This document shows positions 22,730 through 31,015 of a stretch of DNA of 64,000 nt, piece by piece (position 1 is the first letter of the stretch; each line of letters begins with the position of its first letter). The DNA comes from Edaphobacter acidisoli (lineage in GTDB: Bacteria > Acidobacteriota > Terriglobia > Terriglobales > Acidobacteriaceae). Below the pieces are notes generated by a model. The model saw only the letters and a program-made list of their open reading frames with translations. It was not told the origin of the DNA and did not search any database. Position numbers and translations under genes: made by a program. The stretch spans positions 1,116,001 through 1,180,000 of the forward strand of contig NZ_BMJB01000001.1 of assembly GCF_014642855.1 (NCBI RefSeq), written 5' to 3'.

Positions 22730-24313
22730 CTAAAAGATTGCCGGCGCCATCCGTAACAACACAAATATCTTTCGCACGCGGACTGGAACGCTCCCCGCCG
22801 GAACCAAGTGCAGTAGAGCGCGCACAGAATAGATTCCACTGAGTATCGCTGCCGCGACACCGGCGACCGACGCCCACATAAAAGGCAGCAGGTGAAATCC
22901 TGCAAACACCACGCCCACGATCGTGAGGAACAGCACACAGGCGCGTGCTGTACCTGTCGACCAGCGGAACCCGCTCAACCAGCTCACAACCGTGTAGATC
23001 ATGACCGCGTGAAAGATGTAGGAGCCGAAGAATGCGATCCCAGCGCCATCGATGCCGAAATGCTCCAGACATATCCACGCTAATGCCAGACTGACGACCG
23101 TCCACGCCAACTCGCAGCTGAAGAAGATGACCTGGCGCGCTTTGGCGACGATGATGAAACCCATCGGCCAACTAATAACCTGGATCATCGTTCCTAGGCA
23201 TATCCACCGTAGAATCCCTACTGCTGCGCCGAACTTCGAGCTGTAGAACAGAGCAATAATCAGTGGTGCAATCGTCAGGGTTGCAATGACTCCCGGACCT
23301 GCCAGCAGCACACCCACGTGGGCCTGCTCGTTCACGAGTCTATTGCACTCCGGATTGTTGTTCGCACTCGCCGTCAACCTGGGATAGAAATCAGCAGCCA
23401 TCGCCTGCAGGATGACCCCCACATAAAGTCCGCCCAGTGTCCAGGCGGATTGGTAAAGCCCCGTGTCAGTGAGCCCATAACGGTGCAGGACCATGATGCG
23501 TACGGCGTACGCCGCTCCAATTGTCATCAAACCGCTGGACATAAAAGCGAAGCCCAGCTTCAGAAGCGCGCCTACTTCCTGCGTTACATACATCGCGGTC
23601 AGCGAGGGCTTTTCAATTTTGATCCTTCGGCTATACCACCACGAGGCCGCTGCCGCCATCACCGCTACGGCAATCAACGCAGGCACTACACCACGATCGC
23701 GGAAGAAATACACCAGCACAATACCAGCGATCGTTCCAAACAGAGGCCCCAGAACGCTCATCTTCGCCAGATCCGCAATGCGCCTCATTCCTTGAATCAG
23801 CGCACCCTGTCCAGCCGACACCAGAGTAAAGAATACGGCGACGGACAATAAAGCGACCTCGGGGGCATGTTCCGCGGAACCAAACGTCAACCGCGCCACA
23901 GGCCGTTGAAATACAATCAGCAGCACTGCACCCAGTAGACCCAGTAGCACGGATACCCGCCGCAACACAATCGTGGTCTGCGCCACCCTAACACTGTTGC
24001 CTGTTCCGGACGCCTCTGCAATCTGACGCACTCCACTGCTATTGACTCCCATGCCGGCGATTGTCTGGGTAAGGTTCGCAATCGACCCAAACAGACCAAA
24101 CAGGCCGAATCCGGCTGGGCCAAGCAGGATCGCCATCGCTTTGGTCCGCACCATACCTATGACGATGTTGATTGCTGAAGATCCGCCCACCATTGCCGAC
24201 GACTTCAGTATCTGGCCGTAACTTCCCTGTTTTTCCTCTTCCACCTGGCACAACTCAGCCTCAGTGCAAGGGGGAGCGAGATGCAAATCGGTTTCGCACG
24301 ATACCGTAGTCAT
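22730..24313 (-). CDS. Wzx-type polysaccharide flippase
   Basis: The 527-residue membrane protein has about twelve to fourteen hydrophobic helices starting near residue 36 and belongs to the MATE-like polysaccharide transporter family (Wzx/RfbX). Family-typical stretches are MVRTKAMAILLGPAGFGLFGLF near the first helices, GMRRIADLAKMSVLGPLFGT, and the centre FMSSGLMTIGAAYAVRIMVL. It moves the undecaprenyl-linked repeat unit from the cytoplasmic to the periplasmic face for polymerisation by the product of 12315-13724. The N-terminal 35 residues are polar and acidic, longer than usual. It is the third gene of the operon, 46 bases after the priming transferase. Confidence 0.92.
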   Translation of the reverse strand: MTTVSCETDLHLAPPCTEAELCQVEEEKQGSYGQILKSSAMVGGSSAINIVIGMVRTKAMAILLGPAGFGLFGLFGSIANLTQTIAGMGVNSSGVRQIAEASGTGNSVRVAQTTIVLRRVSVLLGLLGAVLLIVFQRPVARLTFGSAEHAPEVALLSVAVFFTLVSAGQGALIQGMRRIADLAKMSVLGPLFGTIAGIVLVYFFRDRGVVPALIAVAVMAAAASWWYSRRIKIEKPSLTAMYVTQEVGALLKLGFAFMSSGLMTIGAAYAVRIMVLHRYGLTDTGLYQSAWTLGGLYVGVILQAMAADFYPRLTASANNNPECNRLVNEQAHVGVLLAGPGVIATLTIAPLIIALFYSSKFGAAVGILRWICLGTMIQVISWPMGFIIVAKARQVIFFSCELAWTVVSLALAWICLEHFGIDGAGIAFFGSYIFHAVMIYTVVSWLSGFRWSTGTARACVLFLTIVGVVFAGFHLLPFMWASVAGVAAAILSGIYSVRALLHLVPAGSVPVRVRKIFVLLRMAPAIF

Positions 24314-24359
24314 AAAAATTGTCTTTGTTCACTTCAGTCGTCGCTACTGCAGAAAAGCC

Positions 24360-25511
24360 TTAGCAGGCGCCCCGGCCCGAAAACATCGCCGCCGGGGTTT
24401 GCAGAAGGATTTTGATGTCCATCCACAGAGAGCGGATATTCGCGTACTGGATGTCCATGCGCACCATCTCATCGAAGGTCGTCCGTGATCTGCCCTTTAC
24501 CTGCCAGAGTCCTGTAAGCCCTGGCTTCAGTTCAAGCACGCGCCTTCTATGCCATACACGGTATCGCTCATATTCGTATGGCAAAGGAGGCCGCGGCCCG
24601 ACCAGCGACATATCATTCCTGAGCACGTTGAAGAACTGTGGCAGCTCGTCCAGACTCGTCCGGCGCAGAAACCGTCCTACTGGTGTCACGCGTGGGTCCT
24701 TGGTGATCTTGTACACTCCCTTTTCGTAGCTCGAATCCGTGCCTCCGGCAATCAGCTTTGCAATGTACTCACGATGGACCTGGGGATCATTGCCGGTAAG
24801 CATGGTGCGAAATTTGTAAAAATTAAACTCCTTGCCATACTGACCTACCCGTTTCTGGGAGAAGAACACAGGACCGCGCGAAGTCAGCTTCACCAGCAAC
24901 GCAACGATCATAAACACTGGCAAAAACGCCATAATCCCCATCAGGCTCCCAGCAATGTCCATCGCACGCTTCAGTGTGCGCGCGCGGCGGTCGACACATC
25001 CTCCCCCGGAGATGTCTGGATACAAGAACACGTCAAACTCATCGGTAGGCAGTTCCGCAGCATCCTGCGGAAACACCCGAAAGGTCAGCTTAAGTCTGCA
25101 GATTCGGTCCGGGCTCGCCGCCCGTCCCACTGCATCAGAAACCTTCCGGATCAGCGTGCTTACCGTTGCTGAATCGGCGCAACCGATCTCCGTCATCAGA
25201 AGGCCCAGCGTCTGGCCGCTCTTGTACCAACCCAGAATGTCGGTCTCCCGCGTACAGGCTAAGATTGCATCCACAATCTCATGAATCAGGGAATTCCCTG
25301 CTTTCGGGTCGAGATCGGCGCCGCTCACCAGCGCGAGCATAAAGGACCTCGACGACCGTTCGCTTCGGCGGCGCTCGAATCGCAGCATTTGAAGAAAGGC
25401 GCTTTCATCAACCACTGCCGCCTTGTGCCGTACCTCTGCGACAACCATTGAGTCCTTTTGGCTGGTCGACTTTCTTATCCAAGGCAATGGAACAACTTTC
25501 TGAGTACCCAT
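24360..25511 (-). CDS. Undecaprenyl-phosphate sugar phosphotransferase with N-terminal GGDEF-like domain
   Basis: The 383-residue protein combines two parts. Residues 185-383 are a bacterial sugar transferase (PF02397): one hydrophobic membrane segment (IAGSLMGIMAFLPVFMIVAL), then PVFFSQKRVGQYGKEF, FYKFRTM, TPVGRFLRRTSLDELPQFFN and DMSLVGPRPP, with the catalytic Asp-Glu in the SLDELPQ motif. It starts repeat-unit assembly by moving a sugar-1-phosphate to undecaprenyl phosphate. Residues 35-165 resemble a degenerate GGDEF domain (FLQMLRFERRRSERSSRSF ... ILGWYKSGQTLGLLM) without a GGDEF signature, so no diguanylate cyclase activity is expected; a regulatory role is possible. The start follows GAGGA by seven bases. 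Confidence 0.9.
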   Translation of the reverse strand: MGTQKVVPLPWIRKSTSQKDSMVVAEVRHKAAVVDESAFLQMLRFERRRSERSSRSFMLALVSGADLDPKAGNSLIHEIVDAILACTRETDILGWYKSGQTLGLLMTEIGCADSATVSTLIRKVSDAVGRAASPDRICRLKLTFRVFPQDAAELPTDEFDVFLYPDISGGGCVDRRARTLKRAMDIAGSLMGIMAFLPVFMIVALLVKLTSRGPVFFSQKRVGQYGKEFNFYKFRTMLTGNDPQVHREYIAKLIAGGTDSSYEKGVYKITKDPRVTPVGRFLRRTSLDELPQFFNVLRNDMSLVGPRPPLPYEYERYRVWHRRRVLELKPGLTGLWQVKGRSRTTFDEMVRMDIQYANIRSLWMDIKILLQTPAAMFSGRGAC

Positions 25512-25572
25512 ATAAAATCCTCAGTCCTTCATGCAATCTGATGTTTCAAGATGCTTTACCTCAGAACCCAAC

Positions 25573-26256
25573 TCAAGCCCGATACATGCTAGCTACATCA
25601 TGATCATGGCCATTCGCCATGTGCATCGGTCCCGCAGCATTTCCTCTGCGCCCTCTCTCGATAAGTCCACTGCCAACTGCTCTGCTCGCGACCGCCGACG
25701 ATCCTAGTGGCTCCAGCAGACCAGCATCCACCTCTACTGCTACCGATTGATGAATCAACGAGACCGGAACGATCAGGCTTCGAGAGTCCTTGCGACGTGC
25801 GATCACTCCCTCAACCCCTTCGAGCAGGCCAGCTCGCACCCGGACCCGCTGTCCCACTTTCAAAAACGGCCCCACCTCCAGCCGAACACCGTGCTCAACA
25901 CAGAGCCGCACTGACTCCAACTCGGCATCGTCGATCGATGCCGGCGCCCCATGGCTGGAGAGCATCCGTACTACACCGAATACCCTCAGCACCTTACCCC
26001 TTTCACCCAAATGAATCCTCGTGAACACATACCCCGGAAACAGCGGCGACTCGATGCGCACTATCCGGTCCTTCCATCTGCTTTCCGTCACCACCGTAGG
26101 CAGAAAGACCTCGATCGATTTGCTCCGAAGACCGTCTGCTACAGCTTTTTCATGACGCGGGCGGGTATAGACCGCGTACCACCGGGTCGCCACATCCGAA
26201 GGCAGCATAGGCAAAGGAGACAGGTTCGATACTGGATTCGCCAGACGATTCAACAT
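25573..26256 (-). CDS. Specialised NusG paralogue (RfaH/UpxY/LoaP type antiterminator)
   Basis: The 227-residue protein has the NusG N-terminal domain: WYAVYTRPRHEKAVADGL, then FLPTVVTESRWKDRI and SPLFPGYVFTRIHLGERGKVLRVFGVVRML. A KOW domain follows (VGQRVRVRAGLLEGVEGVIARRKDSRSLIVPVSLI, about residues 130-165). A 50-residue Gly/His-rich tail is extra. NusG paralogues bind RNA polymerase and suppress pausing and termination in particular long operons, usually capsule or exopolysaccharide operons in which they are the first gene, exactly as here. The start chosen has AAGG and AGGGGG just upstream; a TTG eight codons earlier and an ATG further in are alternatives. The sigma-54 element lies about 200 bases upstream. 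Confidence 0.9.
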   Translation of the reverse strand: MLNRLANPVSNLSPLPMLPSDVATRWYAVYTRPRHEKAVADGLRSKSIEVFLPTVVTESRWKDRIVRIESPLFPGYVFTRIHLGERGKVLRVFGVVRMLSSHGAPASIDDAELESVRLCVEHGVRLEVGPFLKVGQRVRVRAGLLEGVEGVIARRKDSRSLIVPVSLIHQSVAVEVDAGLLEPLGSSAVASRAVGSGLIERGRRGNAAGPMHMANGHDHDVASMYRA

Positions 26257-26459
26257 TCCCCCTAAACCTTGCAGAATCAATATGGAGCGACTATTTTATG
26301 CAACGCTCCGCGCTTGTGACTCACAAAGTGTCACTGTGGAAAATCTGTCTCTGACCGACTGAAGGAGTTGCTCTCGTTCCGTCCACCGCAACCGATGAAT
26401 GATTCGTAATCGGTCAAGGAAGCCTTCCATTCAAGCCAGATGCTCACTTACACGAGTCA

Positions 26460-26477
26460 TTTGCAATTTAACTGCCA
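26460..26477 (-). promoter_or_regulatory. Sigma-54 (RpoN) promoter of the exopolysaccharide operon
   Basis: On the minus strand TGGCAGTTAAATTGCAAA matches the -24/-12 consensus TGGCAC-N5-TTGCA, with GG (26476-26475) and GC (26464-26463) exactly ten bases apart. The predicted start is near 26451, leaving a leader of about 195 bases before the NusG-paralogue ATG. The leader carries a short hairpin (GTGAC / GTCAC around 26336-26354). No gene is seen in 26257-26648. Confidence 0.7.
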
Positions 26478-26648
26478 GTTGCAAGCCATTCCCGATGCCA
26501 GTCTTCACCGCGACAAGCGTTTCTAAACCCACGCTCTACCCCAACCTGCCGCCCGCGCCCACCCCACCGGACCTCAGATCGTATCAACTATATGAAACAA
26601 CCTGCACAACGTGTCCCCATCTCTTGCCAACTCGCGCGTTTCGATCGG

Positions 26649-27821
26649 CTAGGGCAATACCTGATACCTACCCACCATCCCGCCCTTGAAGTGCTCGTTC
26701 ACATGGCAATGGAGCAGCCATATTCCTGCATTGTCAGGAACCATGTCCGCTACCGCCATCGACATAGGTTCTAGTGGGACGGAGTCTACGCGCATTTCAT
26801 TCCACAGCGCCGTGTTGCCATGCCAATGCGCCATATGCACATCATCCTCGTTGCTGTTAGAGAGCAAGTACCAGCGCACATGCTCGCCCCGTCTCATCGT
26901 CATCATGGGTAGGTTGCCCTCAATGTATCCATTGATCGAATACAGCATGTTCTGCTCGCGAACCACTGGGTCGTCCGACTTCACGCGAATCGGTGTTGAC
27001 TTCCCATTCGAATTGCCGTGAAAGAACCAGCTATCTGTCTCATCGAAAATTGCAAAGTCGAGAACAAACTCCCTGTCTACATCCTTTGGCGATCCGTCCG
27101 GACGCGCCATGCCTCGCCTGGTCACGATAATGGGTCCGATAAGTCCCGTATTCATATCAGATGACTCGACAAAGTGCGAGTGATACATCCAAATTACGGA
27201 GCTGCCATCCATTGGTCCAGGGCCGCTACGCTCAGGCACCGCCCAGATGTAGGTATAGGTATGCCCTGGTGCTACCAGGTCGTCTGCCTTCGCCGCCCCT
27301 GTCGTCCCGTCTTCATACATCGCCCCCTCCGCATCCTTCTTGTACTCCAGACCGTGCGCATGCATGGTAAGCGACAGATGGGTATTGTTGTGGAAGACGA
27401 CCCGCACTGTATCGCCCACCTCAGCGCGGATTAGCGGCCCCAGAATGCCCAGATACGCTAGTTGCTGCGGCCGCGTCTTCAACGTTTTGAATGTCGCATC
27501 GGTGTACTCGCGATAGATTGCCTTGTGATAGACGCGATGTTGTGTTCCCGTCAAGCTCTCATCGTCTCCGGTCTCCCTACGCGGCACGCCGGCCAGATGC
27601 CGACCATTCGGTGTATAGTCCCAGTCCACCTCGTCGGCCGCAATATAGTATGTGCGGATAACACCATGTTTTTGGGGAACACCGGCCGGCTGCGCAGGCA
27701 CCTCCGCATGTTTCCCGTTCATGGAAGCCGTTCCTTCGCTCGTCTGCGCGGAGCCAGCAATCGCCGCAAACACTAGAAATCCAGCCAACACCACTCTTTT
27801 GTAATTCCGCCGATCAAGCAC
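26649..27821 (-). CDS. Secreted multicopper oxidase (two cupredoxin domains)
   Basis: The 390-residue protein has a signal peptide (about 1-25, ending AGSAQ) and two cupredoxin domains. All copper motifs are present: LTMHAHGLEY and IWMYHSHF in the first domain, HMAHWHGNT and LLHCHVNEHFKGGM in the second. HCHVNEH with the downstream Met gives the trinuclear and type 1 ligands. The two-domain size matches ceruloplasmin/hephaestin-like and small laccase-type oxidases that couple one-electron substrate oxidation to oxygen reduction, for example Cu(I), Fe(II), manganese or phenols; the substrate cannot be told. A GTG start follows AGGTGACAGGGAA. It is transcribed away from the AAA+ gene at 28133 and ends before the exopolysaccharide promoter. 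Confidence 0.88.
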   Translation of the reverse strand: MLDRRNYKRVVLAGFLVFAAIAGSAQTSEGTASMNGKHAEVPAQPAGVPQKHGVIRTYYIAADEVDWDYTPNGRHLAGVPRRETGDDESLTGTQHRVYHKAIYREYTDATFKTLKTRPQQLAYLGILGPLIRAEVGDTVRVVFHNNTHLSLTMHAHGLEYKKDAEGAMYEDGTTGAAKADDLVAPGHTYTYIWAVPERSGPGPMDGSSVIWMYHSHFVESSDMNTGLIGPIIVTRRGMARPDGSPKDVDREFVLDFAIFDETDSWFFHGNSNGKSTPIRVKSDDPVVREQNMLYSINGYIEGNLPMMTMRRGEHVRWYLLSNSNEDDVHMAHWHGNTALWNEMRVDSVPLEPMSMAVADMVPDNAGIWLLHCHVNEHFKGGMVGRYQVLP

Positions 27822-28132
27822 TTCCCTGTCACCTCTCCCAGGGAATGTGCGACGATCATCCCCGCACCATTACATAGCAGGTTGGCTTCCACCACAATCT
27901 ATTTGCAAATCCCAGGCATCTTGTCCCGGCATGCAACCAGACGGCACCAATCTTTGCAGCATTTTGCAAACTATGCACATATTTCGTGCTATCGGGGCCC
28001 TATTCCCGTGAAACACCACTTCTTCAGGCTCAACCGCACAGACCCAGACGAAATTCATCTGCAGGTGTTCGCTGAAAACTCTTCTCTTTCGGAAGGAATG
28101 GCAACTCACATGCCCGAGATTCCAGAAGACCG
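27822..28132. other. Divergent intergenic region with recurring TTTGCA/TGCAAA words
   Basis: The region between the divergent oxidase and AAA+ genes holds TTTGCAAAT, ATGCAACC, TTTGCAGC, TTTGCAAAC and ATGCACA within 27901-27979. Similar words lie in other intergenic regions (around 29290-29335, 41812-41880 and 45429-45445). GGCACC and TTTGCA at 27942-27957 resemble a sigma-54 element, but with eleven rather than ten bases between GG and GC. No gene is supported here. Confidence 0.4.
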
Positions 28133-29173
28133 ATGTTCGATATCAAGCACAGTGCGCCGGCAGAATCTCTTCTGGGAACGTCACCGGCAATCCTTCGCGT
28201 CGGTGAGCAGTTGAGGAGAGCTGCCCAGACGGATGTTCCCGTCCTTATCACAGGTGAAAGCGGCACCGGCAAAGAACTGTCCGCTAAAGCTGTGCATAAC
28301 CTTAGCGCACGCCGATACGGCAGATTTCTTAAAATCAACTGCCCCTCCGTTCCGCACGAGATATTCGAGGACAAACTTTTTGGTGCTGACACGGTGGAAG
28401 ATAACCCTGAGATACCACCTACGGAGGATCGCCTTCGACCCCACCGTGACACGTTATTCCTCGACGAGATCGCGGAACTCGATCTTCCCTTGCAATCCCG
28501 TCTGCTGCGCGCGGTTAACGGCTTCCCTCCTGCACGGTTTGGCACTCCGGATGGCCCTCCGGCAGAGGTCCGTCTGGTCTGTGCGACCAGCCACAATCTC
28601 GAAGAGGCAGTCGCAGCAGGAAGATTCAGAATCGATCTCTTCCATCGCATAGACGTTCTACATATCGACATGCCTGCCTTGCGGGACCGCATCTCGGACA
28701 TACCCATCCTGGTGGAACACTTCATCAAGACATATGCCGAACAATTCTCCAGAACACCCGCACCTTTACGTGGACCCTTTATCAATCTGCTGCAGTGTTA
28801 CCACTGGCCGGGCAATATCCGCGAATTGGAAAACATGGCCAAACGATATGTGCTGCTTGGTGGAGAAGAGCACCTCATCCCAGTGCTCCGTGGCGCCGAG
28901 GCCGTTCGCGCAGCATCGCCCTCCACCGTTGATCTCGACACGCCCCTGCGTGTTCAGACCAAGCGCGCAGTTCAACACCTGGAACGCAATGTAATCTTGA
29001 GCGCGCTGCAAACCTACTCATGGAACCGCACCAAGACGGCTCTTGCGCTTGGCATTAGTTATCGTGCGCTGCTGCACAAGATCAAGGAAGTTGGACTGCC
29101 CTCAGTACGCTCCACCAAACCTCCGCTGGAGCAATGCTCCATACAGGGTCAGGGAAAGGTCGGTGCCCCGTAG
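28133..29173 (+). CDS. NtrC-family AAA+ regulator lacking the GAFTGA loop
   Basis: The 346-residue protein has no sensor domain. The AAA+ domain shows Walker A (GESGTGKE, about residue 41), Walker B (TLFLDEIAE), sensor I (VRLVCATSHN), an arginine-finger region (FRIDLFHRIDV) and sensor II (HWPGNIREL). A Fis-type helix-turn-helix ends the protein (WNRTKTALALGISYRALLHKI). Between LFG and TLFLDEI, where activators carry GAFTGA, the sequence reads VEDNPEIPPTED, with nearly normal spacing. GAFTGA contacts sigma-54, so this protein may bind DNA and ATP yet not open sigma-54 promoters; it might repress, act on sigma-70 as TyrR does, or modulate an intact activator such as 45810-47243. The start has only a weak ribosome binding site. 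Confidence 0.85.
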   Translation: MFDIKHSAPAESLLGTSPAILRVGEQLRRAAQTDVPVLITGESGTGKELSAKAVHNLSARRYGRFLKINCPSVPHEIFEDKLFGADTVEDNPEIPPTEDRLRPHRDTLFLDEIAELDLPLQSRLLRAVNGFPPARFGTPDGPPAEVRLVCATSHNLEEAVAAGRFRIDLFHRIDVLHIDMPALRDRISDIPILVEHFIKTYAEQFSRTPAPLRGPFINLLQCYHWPGNIRELENMAKRYVLLGGEEHLIPVLRGAEAVRAASPSTVDLDTPLRVQTKRAVQHLERNVILSALQTYSWNRTKTALALGISYRALLHKIKEVGLPSVRSTKPPLEQCSIQGQGKVGAP

Positions 29174-29206
29174 GTTTTTTGGAAACAGACATGCTTAACC
29201 ATAAGC

Positions 29207-29232
29207 GACACTTCCAGACTGCACGAAGTGTC
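29207..29232. promoter_or_regulatory. Perfect inverted repeat upstream of the sugar-nucleotide operon
   Basis: GACACTTC and GAAGTGTC are separated by ten bases. The repeat lies 34 bases past the AAA+ stop and 137 bases before the Gfo/Idh start, so it may be an operator for the downstream operon or a weak terminator. A poor sigma-54-like match (TGGAAACAGACATGCT, 29180-29195) lies just upstream. Confidence 0.45.
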
Positions 29233-29369
29233 CTGATTCAGGGATGGAAGTACGAGACATTTTCATCCAGACCGCCCTGAAACTGTGGCTATGCAAGCAA
29301 TTGTCAACATGTTTGCACTCGAATGGTGCAACTTTGAATTTAGCCCGTACGCAGATGATTGGAGGACTT

Positions 29370-30461
29370 GTGATTAACTTTGGCGTCATTGGTTATGGCT
29401 ATTGGGGACCGAACCTGGTTCGCAACCTGTTCGAAGTAGCGGAGACGCAGCTCATCGCAGTGAGCGACATGCGAGAAGATCGATTGCAGCAGGTTGTAAG
29501 CCGCTATCCCTCAGTTGAAATAACGACAGACTATCGTCATCTGCTCGAAAACCCGAATATCGACGCAATCGCCATTGCGACGCCTGTCTCGACCCACTAT
29601 GAACTCGCGCTCCAGGCACTCGAGCACGGCAAGCATGTCATCGTTGAAAAGCCGATGACCTCAACCTCCGAACAAGCCTCCCACCTGATCGAAGAGGCTC
29701 GCCGCCGCAAACTCACTCTGCTGGTCGACCATACCTTCGTCTATACCGGAGCCGTGCGCAAGATTAAGGAGATTGTCTCGTCGGGAGAACTGGGCGACGT
29801 CCTCTACTACGATTCCACACGCATCAACCTTGGCTTGTTTCAGCGTGATGTCGATGTCATCTGGGACCTGGCGGTCCACGACCTCGCGATCATGGACTAT
29901 ATCCTGCCCTCATCCCCATGCGCCGTCGCAGCGACCGGGATCAACCACCTCTTCGGAGGTGTCGAAAACCTCGCCTATCTCACTATGTTCTTCGACGAAA
30001 ATGTCATCGCTCACGTCAACGTCAACTGGCTTTCTCCTGTGAAGGTACGCCGCACTCTGGTCGGCGGAAGCAAGCAGATGGTCGTGTACGACGATATGGA
30101 GCCCAGTGAAAAAATCAAAGTATACGACAAGGGTGTCACAGTGAACGGGTCGCGCGATTCTGTGTACAAAGCGCTGGTCGGCTACCGCTCCGGCGACATG
30201 TACGCTCCGCATCTGGATGTATCTGAGGCCCTGAAGGTTGAGATACAGCACTTCGTCGAGTGCATCCGCACCGGCGCCGAGCCAATTACCGGAGGCCAAG
30301 CCGGACTCCGTGTAGTGCGCATTCTTGAGAGCGCTTCCCGGTCAATGAAGCACCGTGGCCGGTTGGTCGATCTCAGGCCGCCGGTTCCTGTACCCGGCTC
30401 CCTGCTACCCCATACTCTCAACCCTGCGCTCAATCCTGTCCTAACCGTTGGAGTTGCATGA
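29370..30461 (+). CDS. Gfo/Idh/MocA-family sugar-nucleotide oxidoreductase (WlbA/WbpB-like)
   Basis: The 363-residue protein has a Rossmann domain (FGVIGYGYWGPNLVRNLFE, with GxGxxG) and the family motif VIVEKPMT near residue 95, followed by the C-terminal alpha/beta domain with WDLAVHDLAIMDY. Together with the adjacent aminotransferase and acetyltransferase it matches WlbA/WbpB enzymes, which oxidise UDP-GlcNAc-uronate at C3 with NAD before amination. The start is chosen at GTG 29370, four bases after GGAGG; an ATG five codons earlier (29355) is also possible. It leads a plus-strand operon in which successive stops and starts overlap. The UDP-GlcNAc 6-dehydrogenase the pathway needs is not in this window. 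Confidence 0.88.
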   Translation: MINFGVIGYGYWGPNLVRNLFEVAETQLIAVSDMREDRLQQVVSRYPSVEITTDYRHLLENPNIDAIAIATPVSTHYELALQALEHGKHVIVEKPMTSTSEQASHLIEEARRRKLTLLVDHTFVYTGAVRKIKEIVSSGELGDVLYYDSTRINLGLFQRDVDVIWDLAVHDLAIMDYILPSSPCAVAATGINHLFGGVENLAYLTMFFDENVIAHVNVNWLSPVKVRRTLVGGSKQMVVYDDMEPSEKIKVYDKGVTVNGSRDSVYKALVGYRSGDMYAPHLDVSEALKVEIQHFVECIRTGAEPITGGQAGLRVVRILESASRSMKHRGRLVDLRPPVPVPGSLLPHTLNPALNPVLTVGVA

Positions 30462-31015
30462 TGTCAGTACCAGCCCACCTCGACTCTGAGGCCAAAGAAG
30501 ACCTGCAGGCGCCTTCCCGTGTTCCGGATTTCTGCCGCATTGCTCCGGACGTGACGCTTGGCGCAAACGTGACCTTCTTCGCATTCGTCAATCTCTACGG
30601 CTGCTCCATTGGCGACAACAGCCGCATCGGCGCCTTCGTCGAAGTTCAAAAAAATGCCTCCATTGGACGCAATGTCAAAGTCTCCAGTCATACATTTATC
30701 TGCGAAGGCGTGAGGATAGAAGACGACGTCTTCATCGGTCACAATGTTTCTTTCATCAACGACAAATATCCCCGCGCCACCAGCGACGGCGGTGGCCTTC
30801 AAACAGAAGACGACTGGACGGTTATCTCCACGGTAGTCAAGCGGGGAGCCTCGATCGGCACCGGTTCCACCATTCTGTGCGGAATCACTGTAGGAGAATC
30901 AGCCATCGTTGGTGCGGGCAGCGTCGTCACCCGTGACGTCCCCCCGAACACGATCGTCGCGGGAAACCCCGCCCGTGTGCTGAGAACGATTGTGAACGCG
31001 CCGGAGGAGAAATGA
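30458..31015 (+). CDS. Hexapeptide-repeat acetyltransferase (WlbB/WbpD-like)
   Basis: The 185-residue protein is a left-handed beta-helix enzyme with hexapeptide turns throughout (IGDNSRIGAFVEVQKNASIG, IGHNVSF, IGTGSTILCGITVGESAIVG, ending VAGNPARVLR). The catalytic His is probably in HTFICEG or GHNVSF. In the Wlb pathway this enzyme acetylates the C3 amino group made by the neighbouring aminotransferase. Its ATG overlaps the Gfo/Idh stop codon (ATGATG at 30458), and GGAG lies just upstream, so translation is coupled. It ends with ATGA overlapping the next gene. Confidence 0.9.
   Translation: MMSVPAHLDSEAKEDLQAPSRVPDFCRIAPDVTLGANVTFFAFVNLYGCSIGDNSRIGAFVEVQKNASIGRNVKVSSHTFICEGVRIEDDVFIGHNVSFINDKYPRATSDGGGLQTEDDWTVISTVVKRGASIGTGSTILCGITVGESAIVGAGSVVTRDVPPNTIVAGNPARVLRTIVNAPEEK

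Noticed and set aside
26281..26400. Second sigma-54-like match nearer the NusG-paralogue gene (TTGCAT near 26300)
   Set aside because: The TTGCAT half lacks GG at the correct distance; the element at 26460-26477 fits much better.
27942..27957. GGCACC...TTTGCA as a sigma-54 promoter for the AAA+ gene
   Set aside because: Eleven bases separate GG and GC; the ten-base spacing is strict in known sigma-54 promoters.
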